The notes below the pieces were generated by a model that was not told the origin of the DNA, did no database searches, and worked only from the letters and a program-made list of their open reading frames with translations. The translations under genes and the position numbers were made by a program. Positions 1 to 5,522 of a DNA stretch of 9,074 nt are shown piece after piece (position 1 is the first letter of the stretch; each line of letters begins with the position of its first letter). This DNA comes from Planctomycetales bacterium (GTDB taxonomy: Bacteria > Planctomycetota > Planctomycetia > Planctomycetales > Planctomycetaceae). The DNA lies in assembly GCA_020050375.1 (NCBI GenBank), contig JAGVKR010000766.1:1-9074 (forward strand), read 5' to 3'.

Positions 1-2
1 AT

Positions 3-242
3 CCCGGTATCATCGCGTTCGTGGAGGGGGTCACGGCGGCGGCCATCGGTGCGATTGCCGGCGCGGTCATTGTCCTCGGCCGCCGCACGATTTTCAAGGG
101 AGGCCAGCCCGACCTGGGGAAGTCGCTGATTCTCGCGATCACGGTCGCCCTACCGCTGAAATTCAAAAAGCTCCCGGAGCCGGCGATCATCGTGGGGGCG
201 GCGGTCGTCGGTTTGGTGGTCTATCCGCTGATTGCAAGGTGA
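3..242 (+). CDS. chrA: Chromate transporter ChrA, C-terminal fragment (5' end outside window)
   Basis: This is the last 79 residues of an integral membrane protein. The reading frame is open to the left edge, so the start lies outside the window. The fragment begins PGIIAFVEGVTAAAIGAIAG, which resembles the conserved motif near the end of ChrA/CHR-family transporters. Three hydrophobic segments follow, ending VVGLVVYPLIAR. ChrA proteins export chromate across the inner membrane and give chromate resistance. The identification is strengthened by the next two genes, which encode the two halves of ChrB. The stop at 240-242 lies 22 bases before the next start, so the genes are very likely co-transcribed. 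Whether the full protein is a one-domain or two-domain ChrA cannot be told from here. Confidence 0.85.
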   Translation, partial: PGIIAFVEGVTAAAIGAIAGAVIVLGRRTIFKGGQPDLGKSLILAITVALPLKFKKLPEPAIIVGAAVVGLVVYPLIAR

Positions 243-264
243 ACCCGACAGGACAGGGGAGACC

Positions 265-699
265 GTGCAGAAATGGCTGCTGCTGACGTATAAGATTCCC
301 CGTGAGCCGACGGCCGGGCGGGTCTACGTCTGGCGGAAGTTGAAGCAACTTGGGGCGATCGCCGTGCAGGACGCGGTCTGGGTCTTGCCCGCCACTCCTC
401 GAACGCAAGAGCAGTTCCAATGGCTGGCGACAGAAATCGTCGAGCTGGGGGGTGAGGCGATGTATTGGCGTGCGGAGGTGCTGCCGGCAGGGCACGAACA
501 ATCGCTCGTCGAGCAATTCAGTAAGGCAGCCGATACCGCGTACCGCGAAATCCTCGCCGGACTCAAACGCAAAAGTCGCGACCTGAAGGCGCTCGCCAAG
601 CAGTATCAGGAGACACAGGCACGCGATTATTTCCAATCGAAGCTGGGCGTTCAGGTGCGCGACAGACTGCTGGGCGCGCAGGAAGGGGGTGGAGCATGA
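265..699 (+). CDS. ChrB N-terminal domain protein (PaaX-like), separate gene
   Basis: A 144-residue soluble protein matching the N-terminal part of ChrB. Residues 3-42 carry the family pattern W-L-L-L-T-Y-K-I-P, then R-V-Y-V-W-R-K-L-K-Q-L-G-A and a V-W-V-L-P strand. This resembles the winged-helix/PaaX-type region that in full-length ChrB is linked to chromate-responsive regulation. Residues 80-130 are helical and charged. I chose GTG at 265 because the conserved core begins there and purine-rich AGGACAGGGGAG lies just upstream. An earlier in-frame TTG at 232 would overlap chrA and add 11 non-conserved residues. Normally this domain is fused to the ChrB C-terminal domain in a protein of about 300 residues. 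Here a stop codon ends it and the C-terminal domain is a separate, overlapping gene. DNA binding is inferred from the family. Confidence 0.82.
   Translation: MQKWLLLTYKIPREPTAGRVYVWRKLKQLGAIAVQDAVWVLPATPRTQEQFQWLATEIVELGGEAMYWRAEVLPAGHEQSLVEQFSKAADTAYREILAGLKRKSRDLKALAKQYQETQARDYFQSKLGVQVRDRLLGAQEGGGA
680..689 (+). promoter_or_regulatory. Ribosome binding site of the ChrB C-terminal gene
   Basis: The purine run AGGAAGGGGG lies 6 bases before the ATG at 696, inside the end of the preceding gene. It supports an independent start for the ChrB C-terminal domain, rather than a sequencing frameshift in one fused gene. Confidence 0.6.
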
Positions 700-1136
700 A
701 ATGGGTCTGCTGGGAGGGAGTGGGGGTTGACCGCATGGGATGCGCGTGGCTGATCCGGAAGCACATCGACCCCAAGGCCAGGTTCGCGTTTATTCCCGTG
801 GGGAGCAAAGACTTCCTGAAAGGTGCCGAGCCGTTCGACATCCCCGGCGTGCGGTTGTCGCATCATCGCGGTCACTGCACGTTCCATACGCTGCTCGCCG
901 AGTATCAGCTCGACGACCCGGTCTTGAAGCGGATAGCGCGGATCATCGATGAGGCAGACACGGTGCAGGAAGTATGCGTCGAGCCGGCCGCTGCGGGGCT
1001 CGACCTGATCTGCGAGGGGATCCGGAAGACAAGCCCCGACGATCAAACCGCTCTCGACCGCGGCGCAATGATCTACGACGCGTTGTACGCACAATTGGCG
1101 TTCGAATTGCACCCCAAAGAGGAGACCGAGCCATGA
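696..1136 (+). CDS. chrB: ChrB C-terminal domain protein (chromate resistance protein)
   Basis: A 146-residue protein equivalent to the C-terminal domain of ChrB (chromate resistance exported/ChrB-C family, Pfam PF09828 by recall). Visible family features are V-D-R-M-G-C-A-W-L-I-R-K-H-I-D-P (residues 11-26), F-D-I-P-G (47-51), the S-H-H-R-G-H-C-T-F-H block (55-64) with conserved His and Cys, and I-I-D-E-A-D (83-88). The His/Cys block suggests a ligand or redox site, but the biochemical role of this domain is not settled. The ATG at 696 overlaps the stop of the N-terminal gene by ATGA, a layout typical of translational coupling, so the two halves are probably made in equal amounts and may form a complex. 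Its own stop overlaps the next start in the same way. No signal peptide is seen. Confidence 0.88.
   Translation: MKWVCWEGVGVDRMGCAWLIRKHIDPKARFAFIPVGSKDFLKGAEPFDIPGVRLSHHRGHCTFHTLLAEYQLDDPVLKRIARIIDEADTVQEVCVEPAAAGLDLICEGIRKTSPDDQTALDRGAMIYDALYAQLAFELHPKEETEP
1116..1124 (+). promoter_or_regulatory. Ribosome binding site of the beta-propeller gene
   Basis: AAAGAGGAG ends 8 bases before the ATG at 1133. It supports that start over an upstream in-frame GTG/ATG-like start inside the ChrB gene, and the resulting protein then begins with a signal peptide. Confidence 0.6.
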
Positions 1137-2749
1137 AACGGCAAATGCTTGTGTTGGCAATGTGCGGAGTGGCGTTGATGGGGGCCGACAACCCGGCGAA
1201 GACGCGCTGGACGTTCGAAGATGACAAGACTGGAGCCTTGCCCGCCGGCTGGATCGCCGCAAAGACGGGGAAAGGGGCGGGCAGCGTCTGGAAGGTGCTG
1301 GAGGATCCCTCCGCTCCCGCCGGGGCGAAGGTCCTGGCGCAAACGTCTTCCGACGGACCGAATTCGCTCTTCAATCTGTGCGTCGGTGAGTCCCCGAAGT
1401 TCACAGACGTTGATCTCTCCGTTGCGCTCAAGCCTGCCTCGGGGAAAATCGACCAGGGAGGCGGACTGGTTTGGCGCTTCCAGGATGCGGACAACTACTA
1501 CGTCGTCCGCTTGAACCCGCTGGAAGGCGATTTCCGACTGTTCCACGTCGTTAAAGGCAAGCGCACGCAGATCGGACAGACGATCACCGTCAGCGATGCG
1601 ACCGGCAAATGGCACACGATTCGAGTCGTCCACGAAGCGGACCATATTCGCTGCTCTTTGAACGGCAAACTGCACTTCGACGTGCGCGACGCGACGCTGC
1701 GCGACGCAGGCCGGGTGGGACTGTGGACAAAGGCCGATGCTGTAACATCGTTCGACGATCTTTCTGCTTCCTCGCCAGCAACGGGCAACAACACCGCGGC
1801 AGCCGGGACACTTCAGCAAGTTCTTGTCGTGAACACGCAGGATGCGTCGGTTTCACTTGTGGACCTGGCGACAATGAAGGAGATCAAACGCTTTCCGGTC
1901 GGGCCGCGACCATATGGCATCGCCGTCACGCGGGATGGCAAGACGGTCGCCGTCGGCGTCGAGGATGAAGAACAGGTGAAGTTCTTTTCATTGCCCGATT
2001 TCACGCCGAAGGGGGCGGTTCGCATCGGTCGGATGTTCAACGACCACATTGTTTTGTCACAGGATGGAACGCGGATCTTCGTTGCCAACTTTTACAGCGA
2101 CGATGTGGTGAGCATCGACGTACAGACAATGAAGGAAGTCGGCCGGATTGAAGGATGCAGCGCACCGCACGTGGTCAAATTCGGCCCGCTGAAGAAGAAC
2201 CTCTTTGTCACGTGCAAGAAAGTCACCGGAATTGCGGTCGTCGACCCGGACGAGGGGAAACTGGTCAAGTTTCATCAGCTCAATGTCAACCCGCGGAGCC
2301 TCACGTTTTCGCCCGACGAGTCCAAGGTGTACTTTGGCTCATTCTGGGTCAATGGGTTCTTTGCAATGGATGCCGAGACGGGAAAGGTCTCACGCATTTT
2401 CGCCTTCGATCCACCAGCGGAAAACGCCCTTCCCCAGGAAGTGACGTACCACGGTGTCGAGGCGGTTTCGTCGAACATCGTGTTGGCCGCGAATGAAGGC
2501 CGTTCGTATGTCGATGCCGTGAATGTTGAGACCGGTAAGCTCCTCGACCGGCTCACGGACGTGTCGAAACCATGCTGCGTGGAGCGCATCCCCGGCTCCA
2601 GTACAGAAGCGATCCGCGTGCTCGTCAGCAACATCGGAGACGGCACGCTGCAACTCGTAGAAGTCTCGAAGGACGGAAAAATGAAGTCGCTGGGCAAGGC
2701 GAAAGTCGGGGCCGCTCCCAAACGGGTTGCGTTTGTACCCGCATATTGA
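1133..2749 (+). CDS. Exported ConA-like (DUF1080-type) + seven-bladed YVTN beta-propeller fusion
   Basis: A 538-residue protein of unknown function. Residues 1-18 form a Sec-type signal peptide (MKRQ, then a hydrophobic stretch ending LMGA). Residues 25-212 resemble the ConA-like lectin/DUF1080 fold: W-T-F-E-D-D near the start, G-G-G-L-V-W-R-F-Q-D-A-D-N-Y-Y-V-V-R-L-N, a G-K-W-H-T-I-R-V strand and a closing G-R-V-G-L-W-T-K-A-D. Residues 213-225 are an Ala/Thr/Asn linker. Residues 226-538 form YVTN/YncE-type repeats (V-G-P-R-P-Y-G-I-A-V-T-R-D-G-K, L-S-Q-D-G-T-R-I-F-V-A-N, F-S-P-D-E-S-K-V-Y-F-G-S). I count seven blades, the last strand (A-P-K-R-V-A-F-V) closing the ring with blade 1. Cysteines at 82, 174, 342, 361 and the pair 481-482 are notable in an exported protein. 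The ATG overlaps the chrB stop by ATGA, which ties this protein to chromate resistance; its role there is unknown. Binding of sugar, metal or a protein partner is possible. Confidence 0.85.
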   Translation: MKRQMLVLAMCGVALMGADNPAKTRWTFEDDKTGALPAGWIAAKTGKGAGSVWKVLEDPSAPAGAKVLAQTSSDGPNSLFNLCVGESPKFTDVDLSVALKPASGKIDQGGGLVWRFQDADNYYVVRLNPLEGDFRLFHVVKGKRTQIGQTITVSDATGKWHTIRVVHEADHIRCSLNGKLHFDVRDATLRDAGRVGLWTKADAVTSFDDLSASSPATGNNTAAAGTLQQVLVVNTQDASVSLVDLATMKEIKRFPVGPRPYGIAVTRDGKTVAVGVEDEEQVKFFSLPDFTPKGAVRIGRMFNDHIVLSQDGTRIFVANFYSDDVVSIDVQTMKEVGRIEGCSAPHVVKFGPLKKNLFVTCKKVTGIAVVDPDEGKLVKFHQLNVNPRSLTFSPDESKVYFGSFWVNGFFAMDAETGKVSRIFAFDPPAENALPQEVTYHGVEAVSSNIVLAANEGRSYVDAVNVETGKLLDRLTDVSKPCCVERIPGSSTEAIRVLVSNIGDGTLQLVEVSKDGKMKSLGKAKVGAAPKRVAFVPAY

Positions 2750-2781
2750 GCGGCAATTGCTCCATATCCCTCCCGCTCCAG

Positions 2782-2788
2782 AGGAAGG
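2782..2788 (+). promoter_or_regulatory. Ribosome binding site of the PepSY-like gene
   Basis: AGGAAGG lies 4 bases before the ATG at 2793. It selects this ATG over an in-frame ATG at 2727 that would overlap the propeller gene and lack a signal peptide at its N-terminus. Confidence 0.6.
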
Positions 2789-2792
2789 TGCC

Positions 2793-3347
2793 ATGCGCTC
2801 ATATTCGACGGCTCTTTTCCTTTCGGTTGTACTGGTTGGCTTCTTTGAAAGGTCACCAGTTTCGCTGGTGGCCGAGATCCCGGACGATCGCGTCATTGAA
2901 GCGACGGAATTCCTAACATCGGCAAGAGTCACATTGACGTCGGCCATCTGGGCGGCCGCTCACGAACATCCGTGTGCGACGCCATTTCGAGCGGAAATCA
3001 GCAAGGTCCGTCCGACGCATGCCTATTCCGTATTTCTTCTGACTGAATCCGGTGTCCTTCGATGCGACGTCGACGCAGGCTGTGGCGAGGTCCTTGGCTC
3101 GGCAGACGCGCCAGTCAAGGACACCGACGAACTGCGCCGCGTCACGCGAAAGGCAACCGTATCGCTGCTGGATGCTGTTGCCTTTGCCGAACGTCAAACA
3201 CGGGGCAAGCCTTTTCACGCCGAATTGCAGCCGGCTGGCGGAAAGGCCCGCGCCGTTATTGAGTTACTTTCTCAAGGCCGTGTCATTGAGTTTCCACTGC
3301 ACCGAATCCCGACGCTGAAACCGACGGAATTTGTGCAATCCCCGTGA
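2793..3347 (+). CDS. Exported protein with two PepSY-like domains
   Basis: A 184-residue protein. Residues 1-27 (MRSYSTALFLSVVLVGFF...VSLVAE) form a signal peptide or N-terminal anchor. Residues 45-101 fit the PepSY pattern: a helix T-L-T-S-A-I-W-A-A-A, a strand pair around A-Y-S-V-F-L-L, and the hallmark ending C-D-V-D-A-G-C-G-E-V-L, which matches the usual V-D-x-x-T-G-E-V-L. Residues 121-170 repeat the layout: V-S-L-L-D-A-V-A-F-A-E, then A-V-I-E-L-L-S-Q-G-R-V-I-E-F-P-L. PepSY domains are small exported modules found with peptidases, membrane reductases and sensory proteins, often as inhibitory or binding parts. Three cysteines (61, 91, 97) could form a disulfide or bind metal. The gene lies 43 bases after the propeller gene and just before the SOD gene, so it belongs to the same operon. 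The domain call rests on pattern only. Confidence 0.72.
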   Translation: MRSYSTALFLSVVLVGFFERSPVSLVAEIPDDRVIEATEFLTSARVTLTSAIWAAAHEHPCATPFRAEISKVRPTHAYSVFLLTESGVLRCDVDAGCGEVLGSADAPVKDTDELRRVTRKATVSLLDAVAFAERQTRGKPFHAELQPAGGKARAVIELLSQGRVIEFPLHRIPTLKPTEFVQSP

Positions 3348-3348
3348 C

Positions 3349-3353
3349 AGGAA
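3349..3353 (+). promoter_or_regulatory. Ribosome binding site deciding the SOD start
   Basis: AGGAA is 8 bases before the ATG at 3362, a good spacing. The alternative GTG at 3344 overlaps the previous stop (GTGA) but has no clear site at proper distance. Both starts keep the twin-arginine signal. Confidence 0.5.
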
Positions 3354-3361
3354 TTGAAATC

Positions 3362-4072
3362 ATGCCCGAACCATTGACCCGTCGTCAAGTTCTCCAGACC
3401 GCGAGTTTATTGGGGGTCTCCGCCCTACTCATCGAAGAGGGCCAGGCGGACGACACACCCTTGATACCACAGTCCGGGCTCGTCACGAGGCAGATGAAGC
3501 CGCTCAAGTATGAAGAGATTCCGGGACTGCTGACCAAGGCGCAAGTCACGCCGCACTACAAAGCGCACTACGGCGGCGCCCTAAAGAGGTTCGTAACCCT
3601 TGATGAGCAGATCAACACGGCATTGCTCGATAACGAACCGCTTGACAGCGATGCATACGCTCTGATGCGAAAGGACAAGGTCAACCGAATGAACAGCGTC
3701 CTCCTGCACGAACTCTATTTCGACGGGCTGACTGCGAAGACCGGTGATCCGGGGGAGGATGTTAGAACAGCGATTGCAAAACGGTTCGGCTCCCTCGACC
3801 GATGGGTGGAAGACTTCCGCACCTGCTGCATGGCCGCCAACGGTTGGGGAATCCTGGCTCGCGACATCGTGAACGGCCAGTTGTACAACGTGGCCAGCGA
3901 CCTCCACGAAGTCGGCGTGCTCTGGTTGGGACAGCCACTGGTCGTCTGCGACGTCTACGAACACGCTTTTTACGTTGATTACCAGAACCGTAAGCAGGAG
4001 TACGTCTACAAGTTCGTCCAATATCTGGACTGGAACGAGATTGACCGCCGATGGAAGGCTCTCGCACGGTGA
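3362..4072 (+). CDS. Tat-exported Fe/Mn superoxide dismutase-like protein (ChrC-like context)
   Basis: A 236-residue protein with a twin-arginine signal (T-R-R-Q-V-L-Q at 6-12, then a hydrophobic stretch, cleavage probably near GQADD at 27-31), so it likely acts outside the cytoplasm. The body follows the Fe/Mn SOD fold. All four metal ligands are present by alignment: His65, His116 (L-L-H-E-L-Y-F-D-G-L), Asp197 and His201 (D-V-Y-E-H-A-F-Y-V-D-Y). It ends W-N-E-I-D-R-R-W-K-A-L. Departures from classic enzymes are Ala73 where the active-site gateway Tyr34 should be, Tyr199 in place of the usual Trp in D-x-W-E-H-A, and His182, placed 15 residues before Asp197 like the second-shell His145 of the Mycobacterium tuberculosis Fe-SOD instead of Gln. 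It could still dismutate superoxide, or do related redox work. SOD genes (chrC) lie in other chromate operons, where they counter radicals from chromate reduction. The 14-base gap after the PepSY gene supports co-transcription. Confidence 0.85.
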   Translation: MPEPLTRRQVLQTASLLGVSALLIEEGQADDTPLIPQSGLVTRQMKPLKYEEIPGLLTKAQVTPHYKAHYGGALKRFVTLDEQINTALLDNEPLDSDAYALMRKDKVNRMNSVLLHELYFDGLTAKTGDPGEDVRTAIAKRFGSLDRWVEDFRTCCMAANGWGILARDIVNGQLYNVASDLHEVGVLWLGQPLVVCDVYEHAFYVDYQNRKQEYVYKFVQYLDWNEIDRRWKALAR

Positions 4073-4135
4073 GACGGATTACTGCTCATTACGACAAAGG
4101 CACACCGCACAATGTAGCCGGATTTCTCCGAAAGC

Positions 4136-4153
4136 CGCGTCTCTTTCGACGCG
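4136..4153 (+). terminator. Hairpin downstream of the chromate operon
   Basis: CGCGTC and GACGCG form a perfect 6-base stem around the loop TCTTTC, 63 bases after the SOD stop. There is no proper T-run after it, only CACTTGTT, so termination is uncertain; it could equally protect the 3' end of the transcript. Confidence 0.35.
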
Positions 4154-4193
4154 CACTTGTTCATCCGCGCGTGAGTTTCGCTTTCCACGAACT

Positions 4194-4212
4194 CGGGTCT
4201 CGACGAGACCCG
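4194..4212 (+). terminator. Second hairpin downstream of the chromate operon
   Basis: CGGGTCT and AGACCCG form a perfect 7-base stem around CGACG. No T-run follows. Together with the hairpin at 4136 it may form a tandem transcript end. Confidence 0.35.
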
Positions 4213-4231
4213 GCCACACTGGCTCGGGGTT

Positions 4232-4277
4232 GAACGCAAACGGGGTGACGACATCGCATTCCCATGCGGTTGCGTTC
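4232..4277. repeat. Nested inverted repeat
   Basis: GAACGCAA (4232-4239) pairs perfectly with TTGCGTTC (4270-4277). Inside it, CGCAT (4255-4259) pairs with ATGCG (4264-4268) around TCCC. This gives an outer 8-base stem with an inner 5-base hairpin lying next to the 3' arm. It may be a structured leader element, a decayed mobile repeat, or chance. Confidence 0.4.
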
Positions 4278-4301
4278 TGATGGATCGGACGAACAGCGGA
4301 G

Positions 4302-4317
4302 CCCGCCTTAAGGCGGG
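4302..4317. repeat. Perfect 16-base palindrome, REP-like
   Basis: CCCGCCTTAAGGCGGG is a perfect palindrome, set in AGCGGAG...ACTACGAAC. I recall similar CCGCC...GGCGG palindromes repeated between genes in planctomycete genomes, but could not check this. It lies 82 bases before the next start. Confidence 0.5.
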
Positions 4318-4387
4318 ACTACGAACTACAAACCGTGTAGAATCTGTGCCGCGACAACTTCCGGGCACTATTCGCCACAAGATTTTC

Positions 4388-4392
4388 GGGAG
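4388..4392 (+). promoter_or_regulatory. Ribosome binding site of the MDR oxidoreductase
   Basis: GGGAG ends 7 bases before the ATG at 4400. It selects this start over an in-frame ATG at 4280, which would run through the REP-like palindrome and add 40 unconserved residues. Confidence 0.6.
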
Positions 4393-4399
4393 TACGATC

Positions 4400-5410
4400 A
4401 TGAAGGCGTATGAAATCCAAGGCGGGTTTGGGATCGACGCATTGACGCTTGTCGAGCGGCCCGAACCCAAGCCGGCCGCCGGGCAGGTGCTAGTGAAGAT
4501 GCGGGCCTGGTCGCTCAACTACCGCGACCTGCTGATGGTCAAGGGGCTTTACAACCCGAAGCTGCGGTTGCCGCTCGTCCCGCTTTCGGACGGCGTCGGC
4601 GAAGTCGTGGCGGGTGGCGCCGGCGTGACGCGCGTCAAAGCAGGAGATCGTGTTGCCGGGATCTTCATGCAGAAATGGATCGACGGCGAGGTCGACGAAG
4701 CGAAGGCAAAAACGGCGCTCGGCGGGGCGATTGACGGCGTGCTGGCAGAACAGGTCGTGCTCGATGCCGAGGGCGTTGTGCCGGTTCCGAAGCATCTGAC
4801 GAACCAGGAGGCGGCCACGCTGCCATGCGCCGCGGTGACCGCCTGGCACGCGCTGGTGACGGCCGGAGGCGTCAATTCCGGTGAGACGGTCCTGATCCAG
4901 GGGACGGGAGGGGTGTCGCTGTTCGCGCTCCAGTTCGCCAAGGCGCGCGGCGCGCGGGTCATCGCCACTTCGAGCAGCGACGAGAAGCTGGCCCGCGTCC
5001 TCAAGATGGGAGTCTCGGACGGAATCAACTACAAAACGACGCCGGCGTGGGGGGATCGTGTTCGCGAATTGACGCAGGGACGGGGAGTCGATCACGTCGT
5101 CGAAGTGGGGGGGGCCGGAACGATGGGCGAATCGCTCAAGGCGGTCCGCATGGGAGGGCGAATCAGCCTGATCGGGATTCTTTCGGGCACCAGCCAGTTC
5201 AACCCGATCCCGATCCTGATGAAAGGAGTCTGCGTGCAGGGAATCTTCGTCGGGAGCCGCGGGATGTTCGAAGCGATGAACGAAACGATTGCGAAGCACG
5301 AGATCCATCCCGTCGTCGATCGCGTGTTCCCGTTTGGCGACGCCCGCTCCGCGTTCCGCCATATGGAAAGCGGAGCGCACTTCGGGAAGATCGTGATCGA
5401 AGCGCCGTGA
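4400..5410 (+). CDS. Zinc-independent NAD(P)-dependent MDR-family oxidoreductase
   Basis: A 336-residue medium-chain dehydrogenase/reductase resembling the MDR7-type quinone oxidoreductase-like group (cd08276 by recall). The N-terminal GroES-like part shows S-L-N-Y-R-D-L-L-M (38-46) and P-L-V-P-L-S-D-G-V-G-E-V-V (58-70). It lacks the Cys/His set that holds catalytic zinc, and lacks the structural four-Cys lobe. The Rossmann part has L-I-Q-G-T-G-G-V-S-L-F-A-L-Q-F-A (165-180) and A-T-S-S-S-D-E-K (189-196). The Ser-rich end of that second strand favours NADPH, though this is only suggestive. The C-terminus S-G-A-H-F-G-K-I-V-I-E (324-334) is typical. It probably reduces a quinone, enone or aldehyde; the substrate is unknown. 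It stands alone, 327 bases after the SOD gene and convergent with the TerC gene, so membership of the chromate operon is unlikely. Confidence 0.9.
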   Translation: MKAYEIQGGFGIDALTLVERPEPKPAAGQVLVKMRAWSLNYRDLLMVKGLYNPKLRLPLVPLSDGVGEVVAGGAGVTRVKAGDRVAGIFMQKWIDGEVDEAKAKTALGGAIDGVLAEQVVLDAEGVVPVPKHLTNQEAATLPCAAVTAWHALVTAGGVNSGETVLIQGTGGVSLFALQFAKARGARVIATSSSDEKLARVLKMGVSDGINYKTTPAWGDRVRELTQGRGVDHVVEVGGAGTMGESLKAVRMGGRISLIGILSGTSQFNPIPILMKGVCVQGIFVGSRGMFEAMNETIAKHEIHPVVDRVFPFGDARSAFRHMESGAHFGKIVIEAP

Positions 5411-5503
5411 GAGGGAATGAGGTGCATCGCCGGTCGCGGCCCGGGCAGTTAGCTCGGGCGAGACGGAGTCGCAACGCCAAATGCAGTCGCGCCGGCTGAC
5501 ACA

Positions 5504-5522
5504 CACGGGCTGACAGCCCGTG
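5504..5522. terminator. Perfect palindrome between convergent genes, REP-like or bidirectional terminator
   Basis: CACGGGCTG and CAGCCCGTG are perfect 9-base arms around a single A. The element abuts the stop codon of the TerC gene (5523-5525) and lies 93 bases after the MDR stop. Placed between convergent genes, it could stop transcription from both sides, though no T-run is present. The flank GTGCTACGAG resembles repeats I recall from planctomycete intergenic DNA. Confidence 0.5.

Larger units (their letters stand above)
4073..4399. other. 327-base intergenic region rich in inverted repeats
   Basis: No convincing gene lies between the SOD-like gene and the oxidoreductase. Short frames here run into neighbouring genes and look random. 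The stretch holds at least four inverted repeats: 4136-4153, 4194-4212, 4232-4277 and 4302-4317. The first two are placed to end or stabilise the chromate operon transcript. The last resembles a dispersed genomic palindrome. A promoter for the downstream gene is expected here, but no clear -35/-10 pair stands out. Confidence 0.6.

Noticed and set aside
974..1132. Upstream extension of the propeller gene
   Set aside because: It lies wholly within the ChrB C-terminal gene, is Arg-rich, and would bury the signal peptide that follows the ATG at 1133.
1154..1165. Possible lipobox L-A-M-C in the propeller signal peptide
   Set aside because: Met before the Cys is unlike the usual Gly/Ala/Ser, and the Cys lies in the middle of the hydrophobic stretch, so a lipoprotein is unlikely.
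4051..4233. 60-codon frame overlapping the end of the SOD-like gene
   Set aside because: No ribosome binding site, basic random-looking composition, and it crosses two inverted repeats.
4338..4343. TAGAAT as a -10 box for the MDR gene
   Set aside because: No acceptable -35 sequence lies about 17 bases upstream, so the match is not enough to call a promoter.
4490..5506. 338-codon open frame antisense to the MDR gene
   Set aside because: Charged, repetitive composition with no recognisable domain; the + strand gene matches a known family along its length.
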